This document shows positions 1-13,075 of a DNA stretch of 64,000 nucleotides, one piece after another. The stretch is from Patiria pectinifera (lineage: Eukaryota; Echinodermata; Asteroidea; Valvatida; Asterinidae): the NCBI GenBank assembly GCA_029964075.1, contig CM057149.1, positions 29,526,197-29,590,196 on the forward strand, written 5' to 3'. The notes beneath the pieces are model-generated. The model saw nothing but the letters and a program-made list of their open reading frames with translations. It was not told the origin of the DNA and ran no database searches. Each line of letters starts with the position of its first letter. The stretch's first letter is position 1. Made by a program: the position numbers and the translations under genes.

Positions 1-362
1 GAGGATGCACAGAGCGTCTCCGCAAGTTAGTGTCATACGGCACGCTTACATGACTTCGACTGCATGTAGTATCTGTCCACGCCGCGCGCGGTGGGCGAAC
101 TACACCCGGGCAATTACCGACTTGATTTCAACTACAGTATGATGAATATCAAGCGACAATTCGTGTGTTTGAAGCAACGTTTGCCTTAGGATTCATTCGT
201 GACCTGCATCAAAATTATTTGTGTAATCCGAAATCCTTCGCGAAATTTCTTACACTCTACTTTTTTTGATGATCTTTCGAACTTTTCATTTCGCATTTTT
301 GAGCCACAGAAAGGGGCACATCCCCATCGAAAGTACACCAAACCTGTAACACTTGATGCAAG
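1..362. other. No gene recognised
   Basis: This left-edge stretch has no convincing exon on either strand. The catalytic exons of the minus-strand superoxide-dismutase-like gene are expected further left, outside the window. A 70-codon open frame starting at 199 runs into the transposon that begins at 363 and matches no family I know. Confidence 0.5.
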
Positions 363-1115
363 CAACCTCGTCCCCTGTGCTTACTTTTTTTTCCAACCTC
401 GTTACCAATAGTAAGCCCTGGATAGGAAACTTTCTTCCTGTATCCTGATTCGACACCACAATTGGCTAGTAATGGATTTTTATAGTGTACTTGGTGTTGT
501 TATTCACAACGTACAGTACGTGTTTTCGCGATCATTCGTCCACGCCTTCTCGAAAATACTAATTTCCTTTCCAATTTGTTTATAATAATATAAAATTTGA
601 TACTGCATATTTTCTCGAAAAGAGCGTAACAGTTTGATTTAAAAAAAAAAGTGTTTTCGTAACTCACGCCGTGGTCGCGCTGCGACGAATACTGATTCTG
701 TTTTTACCCCTGACACCGCATACAAAAACAAACGCTAATGTAACGCACGTGCAGGCACCAGACTATTCCTCATTTGCATACGTGTTCAAAAATCTTGCAC
801 ATGCAAATGATCAGCTGGGGCCAATTTCACGGCGCTGCTAAGCACAAAAATTTGCTTAACACAAAAAAGTCTGGCTTATAAAAGCAGGGTACCAACCAAA
901 ACTCCATGTGAAGTATATTGCTCGTGATTGGCATTCAGCTGCTGTTTGCTTAGCATGAAAATCACATGGTGTTATGGCTGGTAACCTGCTTTTATAAGCT
1001 AGACTGTTTTTGTGCTAAGCAAATTGTTGGCTTAGCAGCTCCATGAAATTGACCCCTGGGTGAGAGAGCAGGTAGTGATGGGCGCGTACTGCTCGACACA
1101 CTGGGGACGAGGTTG
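363..1115. mobile_element. Non-autonomous DNA transposon with 15-bp TIRs, copy 1
   Basis: The left end reads CAACCTCGTCCCC and the right end GGGGACGAGGTTG. The ends are flanked by ttgatgcaag and ttgatgcagg, a nearly perfect 9-10 bp target duplication. Much of the interior matches the better preserved copy at 42316-42832. A second inverted-repeat element (817-1056) is inserted inside this copy and absent from the other. No transposase is visible. A 9-bp duplication is typical of Mutator-like elements, but the superfamily is not proven. Confidence 0.75.
817..1056. mobile_element. Nested MITE with long imperfect inverted repeats
   Basis: The left end begins GGGGCCAATTTCACGG and the right end finishes TGAAATTGACCCC. 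Inside them, GCTGCTAAGCACAAAAA faces its near reverse complement. The paralogous element at 42316-42832 lacks this block, which shows it is a separate insertion. It has no coding capacity. Confidence 0.65.
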
Positions 1116-1591
1116 TTGATGCAGGTCTATCTTTAGTTGAGCGTGCACAGGTCACAACATGTCTGTAATTCATTAAACTTTTCATTTTTCAATTCCACGC
1201 GGGGATGAAGGTTTTGATTCACATTGGAATCAGACACGCCCTCACGAGTTGGGAGAGGGCCAACTCGGTCTAAGACAAATATTTTGATCCCCTATATAAA
1301 GAAAGTGACATTAATTGAGCAGGCGTCGGGATGTGTCAAGCGGGGGAAGTGCATCGGGGTAAACGTCAATAGTAATGATTCCCTAATGGCAGGCATAACA
1401 GTAACAGGTTGTTTCCGCCGGTACCGAATACATGTGTAGTACGCTCAAAGAATTGCAATTACTCTATAATTGCGGATCTGTCTTCGGTAAAGCCGATCGA
1501 GACACTTCAGTTTACTGAGATTTCCTGAATACGTGCCTGTTGCCCGTTGTTTGTGTTCAAGAAAGAATGTAAAACACCCTGTACCTTTTTC

Positions 1592-1722
1592 ATCTCTGTA
1601 TATACTGATGACGACACACTTTGTTTACGTGTGAGCCTTCCCATGGTGCTCCGTGGGGCCCCCACTGGCTCCATAAAAAAAGTGCACATGTAAACAAAGT
1701 GTGACGTCATCAGTACAGAGGC
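1592..1722. repeat. Palindromic MITE-like element
   Basis: The stretch around ctgatgacgacacactttgt (about 1605-1625) is repeated in inverse near 1697-1722, with a GC-rich centre. It has the shape of a short foldback element. No second copy was noticed in the window. Confidence 0.5.
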
Positions 1723-1796
1723 TGATTGGCTTTCTTTTTCAAATCAGCATGCAGGAATAACTGATTTCAATATTACTTTTTTAACATGGTACCCAC

Positions 1797-1897
1797 CCTT
1801 TGCCTCATATCGATGTCTCCAACGATGGGCTCGTACGTGTCTGGGTCGTAGATGCCATTGGGAACCATCCTGCAGTGCGCATATACGTTACCATCTC
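1797..1897 (-). CDS. SOD-like gene, third exon (start of SOD domain)
   Basis: The acceptor is ccttgcag and the donor follows AGGCAAAGG (GTGGGT). The 101 nt continue in phase with the previous exon and encode DGNVYAHCRMVPN and EPIVGDIDMRQR, the SOD-like strands. The following exon would lie at lower coordinates; none is recognisable before position 1. Confidence 0.55.
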
Positions 1898-4800
1898 CTG
1901 CAAGGAACACAGTAGGAATCCTCATTAAAGATGCATTTCAAAGTTTCACCTCGAAAAAAATACATTTTTTTCAATTGCCATTTTCTAAGCAACTTAAAAG
2001 TTATTCACTTTTGAACGGGACTCGACCCCGAACGAGAAAATCCACCAACGTTTGGTTATGCAATTATCTCTTCAAAACAATTCGATGGCAGCCAGACAAT
2101 TTTAGTCGCATCTTTTACGTTCCAAATGTTGTGTTGATTTACACACAGAGAGCAGTTCAACAAAATAAATATATTTCACAAAAATTTTCCCCAAATATTC
2201 CACTTCCCAAATTTAATGTTGAATCAATAGGAAGCTCTTTTTTTCCCAAGCGACACAAGGAAGCGGGATGCAAAGCCACACTTAATTTGAGTTTTCCCCA
2301 GAGTTTTCTGCCTCATTGTAATAAATGAGTTCCGTTTGGACTTTTGAAGGCCTGTCCCCATGTGAGACAACGGACTATTTCATGAGATATGTGCCCGATA
2401 TTTTTGGAACAACTTTCAATATCCCAAAAAAGAACACATGCACATCCCACAATTTGATTAAAAGGCTAGCAAAAGCTTTCCTTCTACCTTCCAGGTTTAG
2501 ATTAGGTGGTTCCGGTCCGTGTGTCCTGTGCAGTTCCCCCAGTAACTGGTCCACATCCCTCCGTAGTATGTCAATCTGTGACTGCATACGGATCAACTGT
2601 GCCGAGAGAGGGAGCCTGTCGGCCGCATCTGATCAGAACAAAACGAGAAAGAACAGGATATCTAAAAGATATAGCTGAAAGTATTTACCATTACTAAATA
2701 CTTCCTCAACTTGAGGCAGGTACATACAAAGAGTCTGCTAAAAAATGATTCATTTAACCATGTTGATGACTTTGTTTCCCCTTTAAAGTAAACGGCACTA
2801 TGGTCTTTTAGGTCCTTTTGCATAGGCGTAGCCAGCGGAGGGGGGGGGGGGGGGAAAGGGGGTATTTACCCTCCCCCCAATATTTTGTAAAGACTGCCCT
2901 TTTCCATTAAAATACCTTTTTTCACCAGCGTTTACCCTCCCCCAATATGTTGTAAAGAGTGCCCTTTTTTGTCAAGTGCCTTTTTCTGATCAAGTGCCCT
3001 TTTAAAAAAGAACTCGTGCCCTTTTTTTTGTGCCATCGGCCGTTCCGGGTGTCTTTTTTCTTAATTTCACTCATGTATCGCCCTGAAAAAGCACCACTGT
3101 CCGTTAAACTCTCAAAAAGATATGTAAAAAAATAATTAGGTAAAAATTGTTATGTAAAATAATACACAATGTCGGTAAAATTCGTCGTAATTCGTAAAAT
3201 TCGGTAAAATTCGAAAAAAAAGTACCTTGAAAACCTGTAAATTGAAAAATACATATTGAATAAGTAAAGCAGTCAGTTTACCTTAATTATGTAAAAACGT
3301 ACTTAAACCAAGGTAAAAACGTACACGCGGTGACGCGATGCAGCTAGCACTGCACAGCATAAGTGAAGATGGAGTATACCGTGACGTCTGTAGCAACGAG
3401 GGGATGTGCAGCAGCTAATTTCGGTCTTTGAAGGTAACATTTTCTAAAGCTCTTGTGATTGTTATACCGTCCCCAAGCCCCACTTTGAACACTTTGTAGG
3501 ATAAAAACCCCAGGATATTCTTAATATTAGTAGTGTTTAACTCGGCCATGCGCATATTATACATACAACTCGTACGTGAACCAACTCGTACGCCAGCTAA
3601 CTCGTATGCCTGCCAAAATAAGCCAATTTAAAGAAATTGAACGATACACCTTTCCCACTTCCCAGTATCACTAACTGTGACCATTATAGACATATTTGCC
3701 TTGAAATCAAAATGCCGATCTGAATGAGGTTTTCCCGATTTACCTAAACCACTGCCAAAACATGGGATGTTATAAATCTGGTATCATTAGTGTGGAACTG
3801 TTCCTTCGTGTAATGTACATGTACATAATTCTGAGACTGCAATAAGTCTTCATTGCATGCCTTGGAATGCTTCAATCGAAACTGACATGACCCCCTGGAA
3901 GGAAGGCCTAGTGCCTCGATCGATCCAGTGGTCTTTTACTATTATGTGTAGATTTAGAGATGTGGGAAGTTAAAAAAAAAATCACAAAACTCTGAAATCT
4001 TGCAAGAAAATCCTACAAGAGTGGACGATTTTAAAGATGTATCACCATGCTATATTTACATTCACTGTATTTCTTTTACTGCATGGTTGTCCTAGTAACA
4101 GTGAGACATGATGGCCAGTTAGACCACAAAGCCCCGGTGGCTGGACGCTGGACTGGACCGGAAGGCCGCAATGCATCAGCCCACGGACTTCTAAGGAAAA
4201 CTAATTTTCCTAGCCCTACACCCCAGACCAAAGTGGAACAAACATCTTCAAATCCTTCATTATTAATAATCAAAGTTCTTTTTAATTGTCTTCCAGATAA
4301 TCCGACCCCAAAAAATGATAATGTTGCTGTAAAAACAACCCCTGAAGGCCCTGAATTCCACTTTCCCTATTTTTCGGTGACCGCGCTCTTTCGCATCACG
4401 TCCCGCCCCGATCACTGCGGTGCACCCAAGACGAAACAAAGGTTCAGCAGATAATTAAAGTGAATTCCATTCGTAATTCAATTCAAGAATTCAGGTAATA
4501 TTCGACGGAATTTGTCCTTGTCCCCATATAGTAGTCATTATTAAAAAAGCAATTTCGGAACCGGGACCCCAAGTGACAGAGTCGGGGTACCGTTTCTCGA
4601 GATGAAGAAAGCTTCGATAGGAACATATACGGGCCTCCAACTTGCCTTTTTGGGGGGGGACTTGAGGCATTATGGTGGAATGTTGCACTGTTTGTAGCCT
4701 ATATAGCCTCTCTGGAGTTAAAGAATGTTGGGAGCATTCATCGATATTTGACATTTTCATTTGAACACCACATCTATACTTTGCTTCTTTCTCAATTTTG

Positions 4801-7800
4801 AAAGAAGAATGGACACACTGAGGATTTTGAGACTGTACTCATGTATATTGAGGATACTCTACTTTTGGTCATTCATCATTGGCGTTTAACATATGACCTG
4901 GTAGGGGTTTTGTATCCTTGTATAGACTTCTTTACAAACCCAAGTCCGATGTTTTTATGACTAATTTTATTTTGGTACTCGGCGTCTCCACAGTTGCTGG
5001 GGTGACTCAGGGTGACGGATCTGCGGTGACAACGAACTTGCCCCCAGACCGTGTCACTTTGACCTTCACGTAGATGAAGTTGACGATGTTTGGACTGCAA
5101 AACTAGCCGAATAATGCGAGATATGGGGCACCCCGCCGACGAAATTAACTGGCATTTCATGCGAGGACACGTTTATATTGATTGGATTTTCGGCGTTTTA
5201 TTATAAACTATTGGGGTAGGCCTAACAGTTTGTCGACTTAATAGTAAAAAACTAATGGGTCGTAAACGCCAACTCCCTTTTTTATAACACAAATACCACA
5301 ATTTGTAAGAACAACTGGCGTCCTCTTTCTTATAATAGACCTTTTTTTAAAGCTGAGGTGTTGCCGACATTTTGACTCTTAAAATACCAAATTTGGTTTT
5401 ATTACGGGTGCACACCGGTAAATAGGCCTAAATCCATCCGCCGAGCTCATGAATAAAAGTTATACCCTCAAAATATTCTATATTAGAGAGTTCTGAGCGC
5501 CGTAAAATTGGGGAATTGAAAAGATATGGTAATGAACCTGTAGCCCGGACTTGGGGTTTCCAATGCTGAGCATTTTGGATGCTATTGGGCTCGAAAGTGG
5601 CGCTATTTTGCCATGTTGTAGACAGATCGTTTTTCAAGATGGCTACTTTTCCGCCTTGGGGAAAATAGGGGTCGTCTTCTTTGGGTGAGAATATCTCGAA
5701 AAGTCAATGGTCAACCCACCAAAAAATAAAAGAAAACGAAAGATGACATGTTGGTCATCATTTTTCTGTGCAGCTTGAATGCCTGTGCGAGTTTTGAGTA
5801 TTTTAAAAAGAATTTTGAAGTATGGGCATTTAGCACTAGTGTCTATGGGAATTTACTTGCAGGGTTGCACCCTTACGTACACGCCCCAAAGTCAAGTCTT
5901 GTCTCGAGTCAACATAATGCATCATGCCATTGATAATCTCTAGTTTCCTTGCCACGAAATGACTGAGAATATTCTCCCCTGCATGGGGCGTCAATCTATC
6001 GCAGGCCACCAGCCCTTGCCGATATAGGACGGATCCAGAAAACAGTTTTTAGGGGGCTAACAAAATTGTGTTCAAATTTACAGCGTGGGGTTAATGTTCG
6101 GGACCCTCTTATTATAAGGGCCCCGGAAAGTCCTTTGGATTCTAGATGCTCTGTTGTGCGATCTGAGGCAATTTACGACCCCTTTAACCAATTTATTTTC
6201 AGATGGTGGTGTGTAGGCAGTGGCTGCCTTTTTTGCGACGTCACTTAAAAAAGGGAGGGGGCATGGCCCCCGTTTCCTCCAACCCCCAGGCGCGGATCCG
6301 GGGGGGGGGGGTAAAAAAAAACCAGGTCTGTAAACTTTGTTTTCATAGAAATTCCTTAAAAATAATGCGAAACCCCCCCCCCCCCCCACGCTCTGACACC
6401 CCAAAAATAAAACTGGTAAGAATGTCCGCCTGTGCCCAAAATACGGACAGAGCCAGCTTGTTTGGGGGTATTTGTACACTATTTTGTAATATAGTGTTAA
6501 TGATCGTCGGATTTGAAGAGCGTTCCCATTGAAATTATAAAGTACGACCCCCCCCCCCCCCCCCCCGCCCACCTATTGATTTTCGGAGGCCAATTGTCCG
6601 GAGAAAAAAACCGGTCTACATTTCACAATTTTTTGCTGATGAACCCCCCTGCTAAAATTCCTGGATCCGACCCTGCCCCCGGATCCGCTGTTGCCCATTC
6701 ATATTCCTGGATGAAGAGAGGCAAATAGGGGTGGAGTGTCTTCCCCAGGGAGGGAAGATCGTAGATTTGGTTTCAATTGCCCAAATGGACACGGAAGGCT
6801 ATTTTGTGTCCGTTACAATCTGGCTTCTTACTTTAAAATATCTGACACTCAGGGGCTTCCGTAGTCAGCGATGGCGGAACACTTTGAAAGTTGGGGGGGG
6901 GGGCAAACCAACGGCCGACCAAAAAGCAGCCGGCCATTGAAAATTCGAAAAGCGGGAGGTGGGGTGGGGATGGGAGGGCGCACTTAAGTCTAATTTTCTC
7001 TTATGTTCTGTACACGAACCCTTTGAGAGAAAGGAATGAGTGCACTACAGCTTCGATATAAAAACAGTCGTTTTTACTACTCGTGTTCTTGTTTAAGCCA
7101 CCCCAGTCCGTAGTCCTAACATATAGGCTTTTACCCAGAAATGGGCACAGTGCACAGTTGAAATATGTTCAAAACTTCAAACATATCGTTTTACTCAATC
7201 TGGCCTGGCAGTGACCACAGAGGGACTTCATAAAACGAGTGAACTGAACTCAATCCCCTGAAGTCAATCATGGTATTTTGGAAAAAAAGTGGAATTTCAA
7301 TTGAGTTTGTCAAGGTGATAGCGAACCTTGACGGCCAATTGCAGTGGAGCTGTCATCACTGAGACCCAAAAAGCAAAATATCTGGCAGCCAAATTGGCGT
7401 AAAGATTTCGCCACAATATAGATCAACAACAACGGGTGGTAGAATCCATCAACGGTGTCTGGCCTGTGATCAAAATAGCCCGAGGAGGTTTGGCACAATA
7501 TACATTTATTTACAACGGACTCACATAATATGTAGTCGTGCTAGAGTTACTCTGTGCCGGGAAATTGCCATGGGCACAGTTGCTCAGTGTGACCATCAAC
7601 CGCCGGGGCGCATGCGTGTTGCATCAAGGGGTAAACTCAGATCGGGTAGGTTGAGCACGGTAAAACGGCCTCACGCGCGTCAACCGATCCCCACCTTTAA
7701 TTTCAGCGTCTTCACTCAATTCGTCAGTTTGAGTTCACAGTTCACGGTGGATATAAATAGTGGAAAACCGGTGATAAAAGACGTTAAAATCTAATCGCTC

Positions 7801-9678
7801 AATAAACTGGGAGAAATGTGACAACAATTTCTGGCGCGAACATGTAAGAGGTCGCAAGTCAGACTAGGCATATAATAAAAACTTGGGCGGGAATTTGGCC
7901 CAAGTAAATGCATACCGCCTCTATATCCAAACCGGCATTTTGAAAACATAGCAAGTGATTGGCATAAGTTAAATATAATACAAGGATACGATCGCTTGCG
8001 ATGGTGAAGAAATACCCCCCCCCCCTCCTAATTAAACTGTCATCTAAAATCCTACATTTCAAATAGAATTTTTATGCAAATAATTTAAATTTGAACACCA
8101 AACGAATCATCTTTACTTTGTTTTAGTGATACTCAAATGTTCTCTTCATTATGTTTTATTCAACTATAGACATAAGAATCAAATCTGTCATCAAAATTAA
8201 TCAAATAATATTAGCTATCATCATCAACACCTAATTTTTTGAATATATATATTTTTAATATAGCATAACCCTTAGTGATTAATATCAAACGGCTTAAGTG
8301 TGATAAGTCGGAAAATCCTCAAACGATTTCCATGTTATCTCCGTTAAATCCCAAACTCGATCCATATCTTAAAACTCCAGTTGTTACGTAATTCTTTCGA
8401 AAAGCTCCAAGATCAATACGACGAAAATAATATTGTAGGCTAACTTGTGTGTGTTACTAATCTGATCGGAGCTTGTGACATGCATTGCTTGGAATCAAAG
8501 TCCGACTAATGTTTTTGAATGGCGAATCGAAACTATGGATTTCGTGCTACAGAGGAGGGAAACGAAACGAGGCTCTGAAACTGTACGTAAAGTCATCACA
8601 CAATCTGATGACGGATCATCTTTGCCGATGTCATAAAACTTACGGGAACTGAGGCGCCGTTGGATTTTGTTTTCGACTGTTTTGGAATGCTACGGTAGGC
8701 CTATAGGCATTATGCAAAGTTACATTTAAAGGCATATATGATTACATGTATTTGCTTTTCATGCATTGTGTTTTCAGTGGGTAACTACGGGGGACGGGGG
8801 CACGACGGGGGGAGGGGGCACCCCCCCCACACACACACACAATTTCCTCCCGTTCTCCCTTGAAAATGTGTGCACCTCATGTGCCCCCTCCCCCACTGTT
8901 ATGCCACTGCAGTTGCCAATCCGAGAAGAATGTTCCAACCCTAACTGTTGAAGTTTCAGCTCTGTATATACATGTATTACACTTTTTGAAAAAAACAGTG
9001 AAAAATTACGCACAACCTTTTGATCACGAAACACGCTAATACTATATAGCATTCTTTTTCCAAAAATAAGTCAATTGAATGATCGTTGGAAATCACCCAC
9101 AATTTCTGATTTCTTCTAAATGACAGCGAGTCAGATGGAATAATTTCACAGGGTGTTTTCTACCTGAAAGAAAAGTAAGTTAATAATTCGGTAGGTTACT
9201 TTTGGGATAAATGCAAACGATTCCATATATCTCTTTAACGCTCCGCCCTCATGATGGATAAAAACACGTGTTCTTATTACTCAGAGTCGTCAGCCTATAC
9301 AGTAAGATGACATACATCGACCCGGTAATGCTCTCTATTTACATCTGGCATGAATGATCCATGACAAGATGAAAAAAATGAGAGGTAATGCAATTAATTT
9401 TAACAATGTATTTTTCGAGCAACTTCCACATTTGATGTGTGTGACTCGTGAATGGTCTTGCACGCACGGATCAGTTATGTAAACAAGACCGGGGCCTATG
9501 CCAAGGTTGAATGGCACACATAGCGACTGAAAATCTCAATGCCCGACACGAAAGGGAACAAACGGCAAAACCAAGTATTGTCAATATTCGAAAACAAATC
9601 GCTATACTTACGGGTAAATCCGCACAAAAGTAATGCAATGACGAGTAGGTGTCTTGGTGCACTAATTTGAACGGCCAT
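1797..9678 (-). CDS. Extracellular Cu/Zn superoxide dismutase-like gene, 5' part
   Basis: Three minus-strand coding exons join in phase: 9678-9612 (phase 1 donor GTAAGT), 2628-2488 and 1897-1797. The product begins with a signal peptide (MAVQISAPRHLLVIALLLCG), then a charged helical stretch (LIRMQSQIDILRRDVDQLL). Next comes YAHCRMVPN, then DPDTYEPIVGDIDMRQ. That last part resembles the first beta strands of secreted Cu/Zn SOD (SOD3), where an Ala-Cys-x-Val/Met-x-Pro stretch is followed by P-x-V/I-x-G-x-V/I-x-x-R-Q. In that family the enzyme dismutates superoxide outside the cell. The histidine-rich metal site is not in the window, so activity cannot be judged. Another secreted protein with a similar start is possible. 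Confidence 0.5.
2488..2628 (-). CDS. SOD-like gene, second exon
   Basis: The minus-strand acceptor is ttctgatcag and the donor follows CTGGAAG (GTAGAA). The 141 nt are in phase 1 at both ends. They encode a charged, probably helical linker containing RMQSQIDILRRDVDQLL. Confidence 0.55.
2823..3050. repeat. Poly-G element with internal cytosine-rich repeats
   Basis: It starts with aggcgtagccagcgg, runs into about 16 G, and continues with several 'agtgcccttttt' blocks. The start resembles the ends of small transposons elsewhere in this window. The boundaries are approximate. Confidence 0.4.
6028..6290. mobile_element. hAT-like MITE fragment (GGATCC-end family)
   Basis: It carries the same core as the copies at 44664 and 46480, including tggattctagatgctctg and gcaatttacgacc. 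The left end is gacggatccagaa. The right end is disrupted by a second element starting near 6289, so no target duplication can be read. Confidence 0.6.
6289..6690. mobile_element. hAT-like MITE with poly-G/poly-C arms
   Basis: It starts caggcgcggatccgggg and ends near cctggatccgacc. The interior carries gattttcggaggcc and ccggtctacatttca, which recur near 31190 (inverted), 35290 (inverted) and 47700. It contains C runs of 14 or more. The right end is worn. Confidence 0.5.
8916..9228 (+). repeat. Dispersed repeat family A, copy 1
   Basis: This block aligns over about 300 bp with 10216-10510 and, inverted, with 22206-22445. Shared words include gatttcttctaaatgacagc and ccttttgat.acgaaacac. No terminal repeats or coding sequence were seen. 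Confidence 0.6.
9612..9678 (-). CDS. SOD-like gene, first coding exon (signal peptide)
   Basis: The ATG lies at 9678-9676 and is followed by 22 codons ending at the strong donor CCC|GTAAGT. The encoded hydrophobic core LLVIALLLCGF is a typical signal peptide. Phase 1 fits the acceptor of the next exon at 2628. A longer in-frame open frame begins upstream at 9774, but the hydrophobic segment directly after this ATG favours this start. Confidence 0.55.
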
Positions 9679-10215
9679 GCTGTAACTTCTGCCTGTGTCT
9701 CGTACGTCTTGCTGCGGGAAAACTCGCACGTTGCACTGCCTCTCCCGGGCCGAGCTGCACTCACCCCCGGTCACAACTTGACTTCAAAACTCACAAATCA
9801 CGCGCGTCACTGGTGCGCGGTTGGGATCTCGGAATCAAGCTCTTTGTGGGTAGAAAACCAGCTTAGTAGGAGCTGGGTCACTCGATCTTTATCGGTGCAT
9901 TTATGTAACTGTTAGTTTTCTTCCGAGATCATATCCGCTGATACTATCATCTGAAGATGCCCATACATCATACCGTGATGTCATGTTTGTTCTGTTGTGA
10001 CAGCAGTTTAAATTGAATTTCCTTCATTTCCCGGAACTGACAGCGGCCCGCATGCACGTTATGTTCAGGTCTAGATTAGTATGGAGGAACTCTGCGCGCT
10101 AACGGATGCGCTTTCCTTTAGCTTCGAAATTTTGCTTCCATGCGTTTTGGTGGGTAAAAGGGTCATTTGTCTCTCCTGCATGCTGTGCGTACCCATAAAC
10201 AACACCACTCAAACT

Positions 10216-10510
10216 CCAAAAGAAGAATGCTCAAAACCTAACTTGGTGAAGTTTCAGCCCAGTGGATATTACACTTTTTCGAGAAAACAGTGAAAATCCA
10301 CACAAACAACCTTTTGATAACGAAACACGGTTTTGTCAGTGGCTGCCTTTATTAGTTCCAAAAATCAGTCAATTGACTGATCGTTGAAAAGTCACGATTC
10401 TTGATTTCTTCTAAATGACAGCAATCCAGACGAACTTCACGGTTATTACACGATCTTCAAGCTTTGTGATAATTCGGTAGTTACTTTGGGGATAAATGCA
10501 AATGATGCCT
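10216..10510 (+). repeat. Dispersed repeat family A, copy 2
   Basis: It matches 8916-9228 in the same orientation. It includes acactttttcgagaaaacag, gatttcttctaaatgacagc and a final gggataaatgcaaa. The two copies flank the signal-peptide exon of the SOD-like gene. Confidence 0.6.
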
Positions 10511-13075
10511 TTAATATTCTTACTGTGTAAAGGTTACATGTTAAAAATTCGAAAAAAAAATTAAATCCTGAAGGAACGATAAATGCATGCGAAATAATCA
10601 CTGCGAGTTAATTTTGATTTCAACGATTACTCGAATCTTAGAAAATAATCACTTCACGTATACATAATTCTCAGTGGCTGGGATGTCGTTGCCGGCCAAA
10701 TATTGCTTACATCATTGCCGGATTTGAGAGTGAAAGATCATGTTACATTTCAAAATGTTCCAGTAGGTTTGCTTAAAAATGTCTCGTTTGATCACCACGA
10801 CTTTCTAGTGAATGAAAAAAAAAAAGCTTATGATGTCAAAACAAAATTTTTAATATTGTAGAGAGCTTTTATGCTTTGCATTCAGCAATTTCAGGAGGAG
10901 ACTTGTGGCCAGGCTGCATTGTGTAGATGAACGTCAAGGTCAAAATATCGATTTTCTTCAAGAGCTTGTCTTTGTCAGGATAAAAGTGATCACGTGACAC
11001 ACAACCTTCCTTTTGTAAAAACACAATAAAGAAGGTTCTTGAAGACGAAATCAAATTTCACGAACAGAGTGACGTGCTTTATAGAGTACGGATATACATG
11101 TATTCTTTCAGTCAAATTTTCTAAGGGGAAACATATACAAATGAGCGAGATTTAATTTCACGGGTCTCGTGGAACGCCAGTCGCTCTGTGGTTTTATGCA
11201 TAACTTTTAGACTGACAGCAAAATAGTTATAAGTAGAGTATATCCTAAATGTAATGTCAAATACATGATCAATTCGAAAAAAAAATTACATTTTGTTTTT
11301 ACATTGTCCAAAAATGCCCGTCATTGTTTTGTCAGATATCGTTTTCTTTTTCGAGGGTTGGGAAATATATTGGTTGAATCAATTATATTCCACGGAACCT
11401 CTTATGTTTTTAAATACATTTAAATTTAAAATAAATGTTAAAGAGTTTAATGATCGCCCGATCTGATTTCAGACAATTGTGAAAACCAATACATGTGCAC
11501 TATAAATCGAAACCCATTTTTACCCATTTGGTCCATTATGTTCCACTTATTTTTCGAAATTAACCCAGATTTAAAACGCAGATACTTCAGAGCAGACATT
11601 ACTAAATGCAGCAATTATTATTATTATTTTTTTGAGTCTGTCAAAATGCGATAATTGTTACGCATTAAAATTGTTCTCTGCCCGAGACTCTGCGTGGAGG
11701 AAAGTTTCCCTACTGAGTTTCCAGTCCACATGTTTCTGTATATTGAATATTCACTTTAAAAATTGACAATACAGTGAAATCTCGATGAGTCAAACTCTTA
11801 TAACTCAAAACAACTGTTAAGCTAAACAACCAATCCATTGCCTTAATCTAAATAACAATGATATACAACCCTGCTTAACTCAAATTTTTGAATCTGTTCC
11901 CTTGAGGTTTGACTTATCAAGAATGTACTTGAAAGCTTGGGTTTCTAAAAAAGTTCGGCAACATTTATGGAAATTTCTGAAACGGTAGTTGTGTTTACTC
12001 GGAAGTTTTTTGAAAATTTGTGATTTGGGAAAATGAAAATGGACCAAAAATCGGATAAGTTGTTTGTAATGAAATCAATAAAGCCCCCACCCTTTACTTC
12101 CCTCCTATACACTATAAAAACGGGGCTTAGAAATTAAACACTTTTTTGTATCCACGTTTTTTTCATGTTTTAGTCAAAGTAATGGTTAGATTCTCCATTT
12201 GCGGAATTAGGAATAATTTAAATCAGGAAAGACTTGAACCCAAAAGTCATTTTTATTTAAACTTTACAATAATACTTGATGGTACCAATAGGCCTCTGTA
12301 CCATGTCTTAACATGTCACCGACATCCATTAATGTAAGTTATGTCGAATATTAATTAAAACGTGAAAAATAGTTTGTAGGGACCTACGATTACATGTAGG
12401 TGTTGAAATGTTTTACAACTCGAAACACAAGTTAAACTGTTATCGGATTATTTAGAGTACATAGATCCTGTACGAATTTGAAAGTGTAACTGAGTATCCT
12501 AACCCGCGTGCAGTGAAAACAAATATGTACAAACATGGCTCCAAATTGTTTTCGTCTTTTGTTGCCCGAACCCCACCATCCCTTTCCCCAGACGCTCTGG
12601 TTTCACAGCTGTTGAAATCTTAGTAGTTGTCTAAGGCCACTCAACAATCCTCCCGACCCGTTTGCTTTCTTTGCTCACAGGATGTGTTTCCCTCGTTCCT
12701 TTTGTCCTCTCCTTACCTACGTAAACACTACCGGCTGGAGTAACACAGCCGAAGAGCTAACCAAGAAAACTTTGGGACAACATTCCCGTGTTTTTACAGG
12801 GCCTGTGTGAACGGAGATCGGTAGCATTGGCTTAGGAAGAAACTGAGACTTGCAAAGCTATTGGAGGGACGGATTTATTGTGTACACACAGCAGGTAACT
12901 CTGGAAACAAAACCGATGGTATTTCACCGCGGGCTGGAAAAATGAAACTTCAAGCAAGGATGTCTATGTTGGATATATAGCGTATGATGTTGGGTATATT
13001 TCTTTGGGATATAATGTGTTGTAGGCCCTAAAAGTGAATCTTTGGGTCGGAGTGTGAAAGCAACGGACAGAGACC
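10511..13075. other. AT-rich intergenic region between divergent genes
   Basis: This region lies between the minus-strand SOD-like gene and the plus-strand CNBD2-like gene, so it should hold the promoter and 5' UTR of the latter. I recognise no RNA gene, transposon with defined ends or clear core promoter. Confidence 0.4.

Larger units (their letters stand above)
2629..9611 (-). other. Long first intron of the SOD-like gene, repeat-rich
   Basis: About 7 kb with no convincing exon. It holds a poly-G element with repeated 'gtgcccttttt' blocks (2823-3050), an AT-rich stretch rich in gtaaaattcg (3120-3310), a cluster of hAT-like fragments (6028-6690) and a dispersed repeat (8916-9228). An open frame of 135 codons at 4047-4454 matches no family I know. 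Confidence 0.5.

Noticed and set aside
4047..4454. Open frame of 135 codons
   Set aside because: No recognisable family, no splice or start context, and it lies in a repeat-rich intron of the SOD-like gene.
6078..6572. Glycine- and proline-rich open frames on both strands
   Set aside because: They arise from G and C runs inside overlapping transposon fragments.
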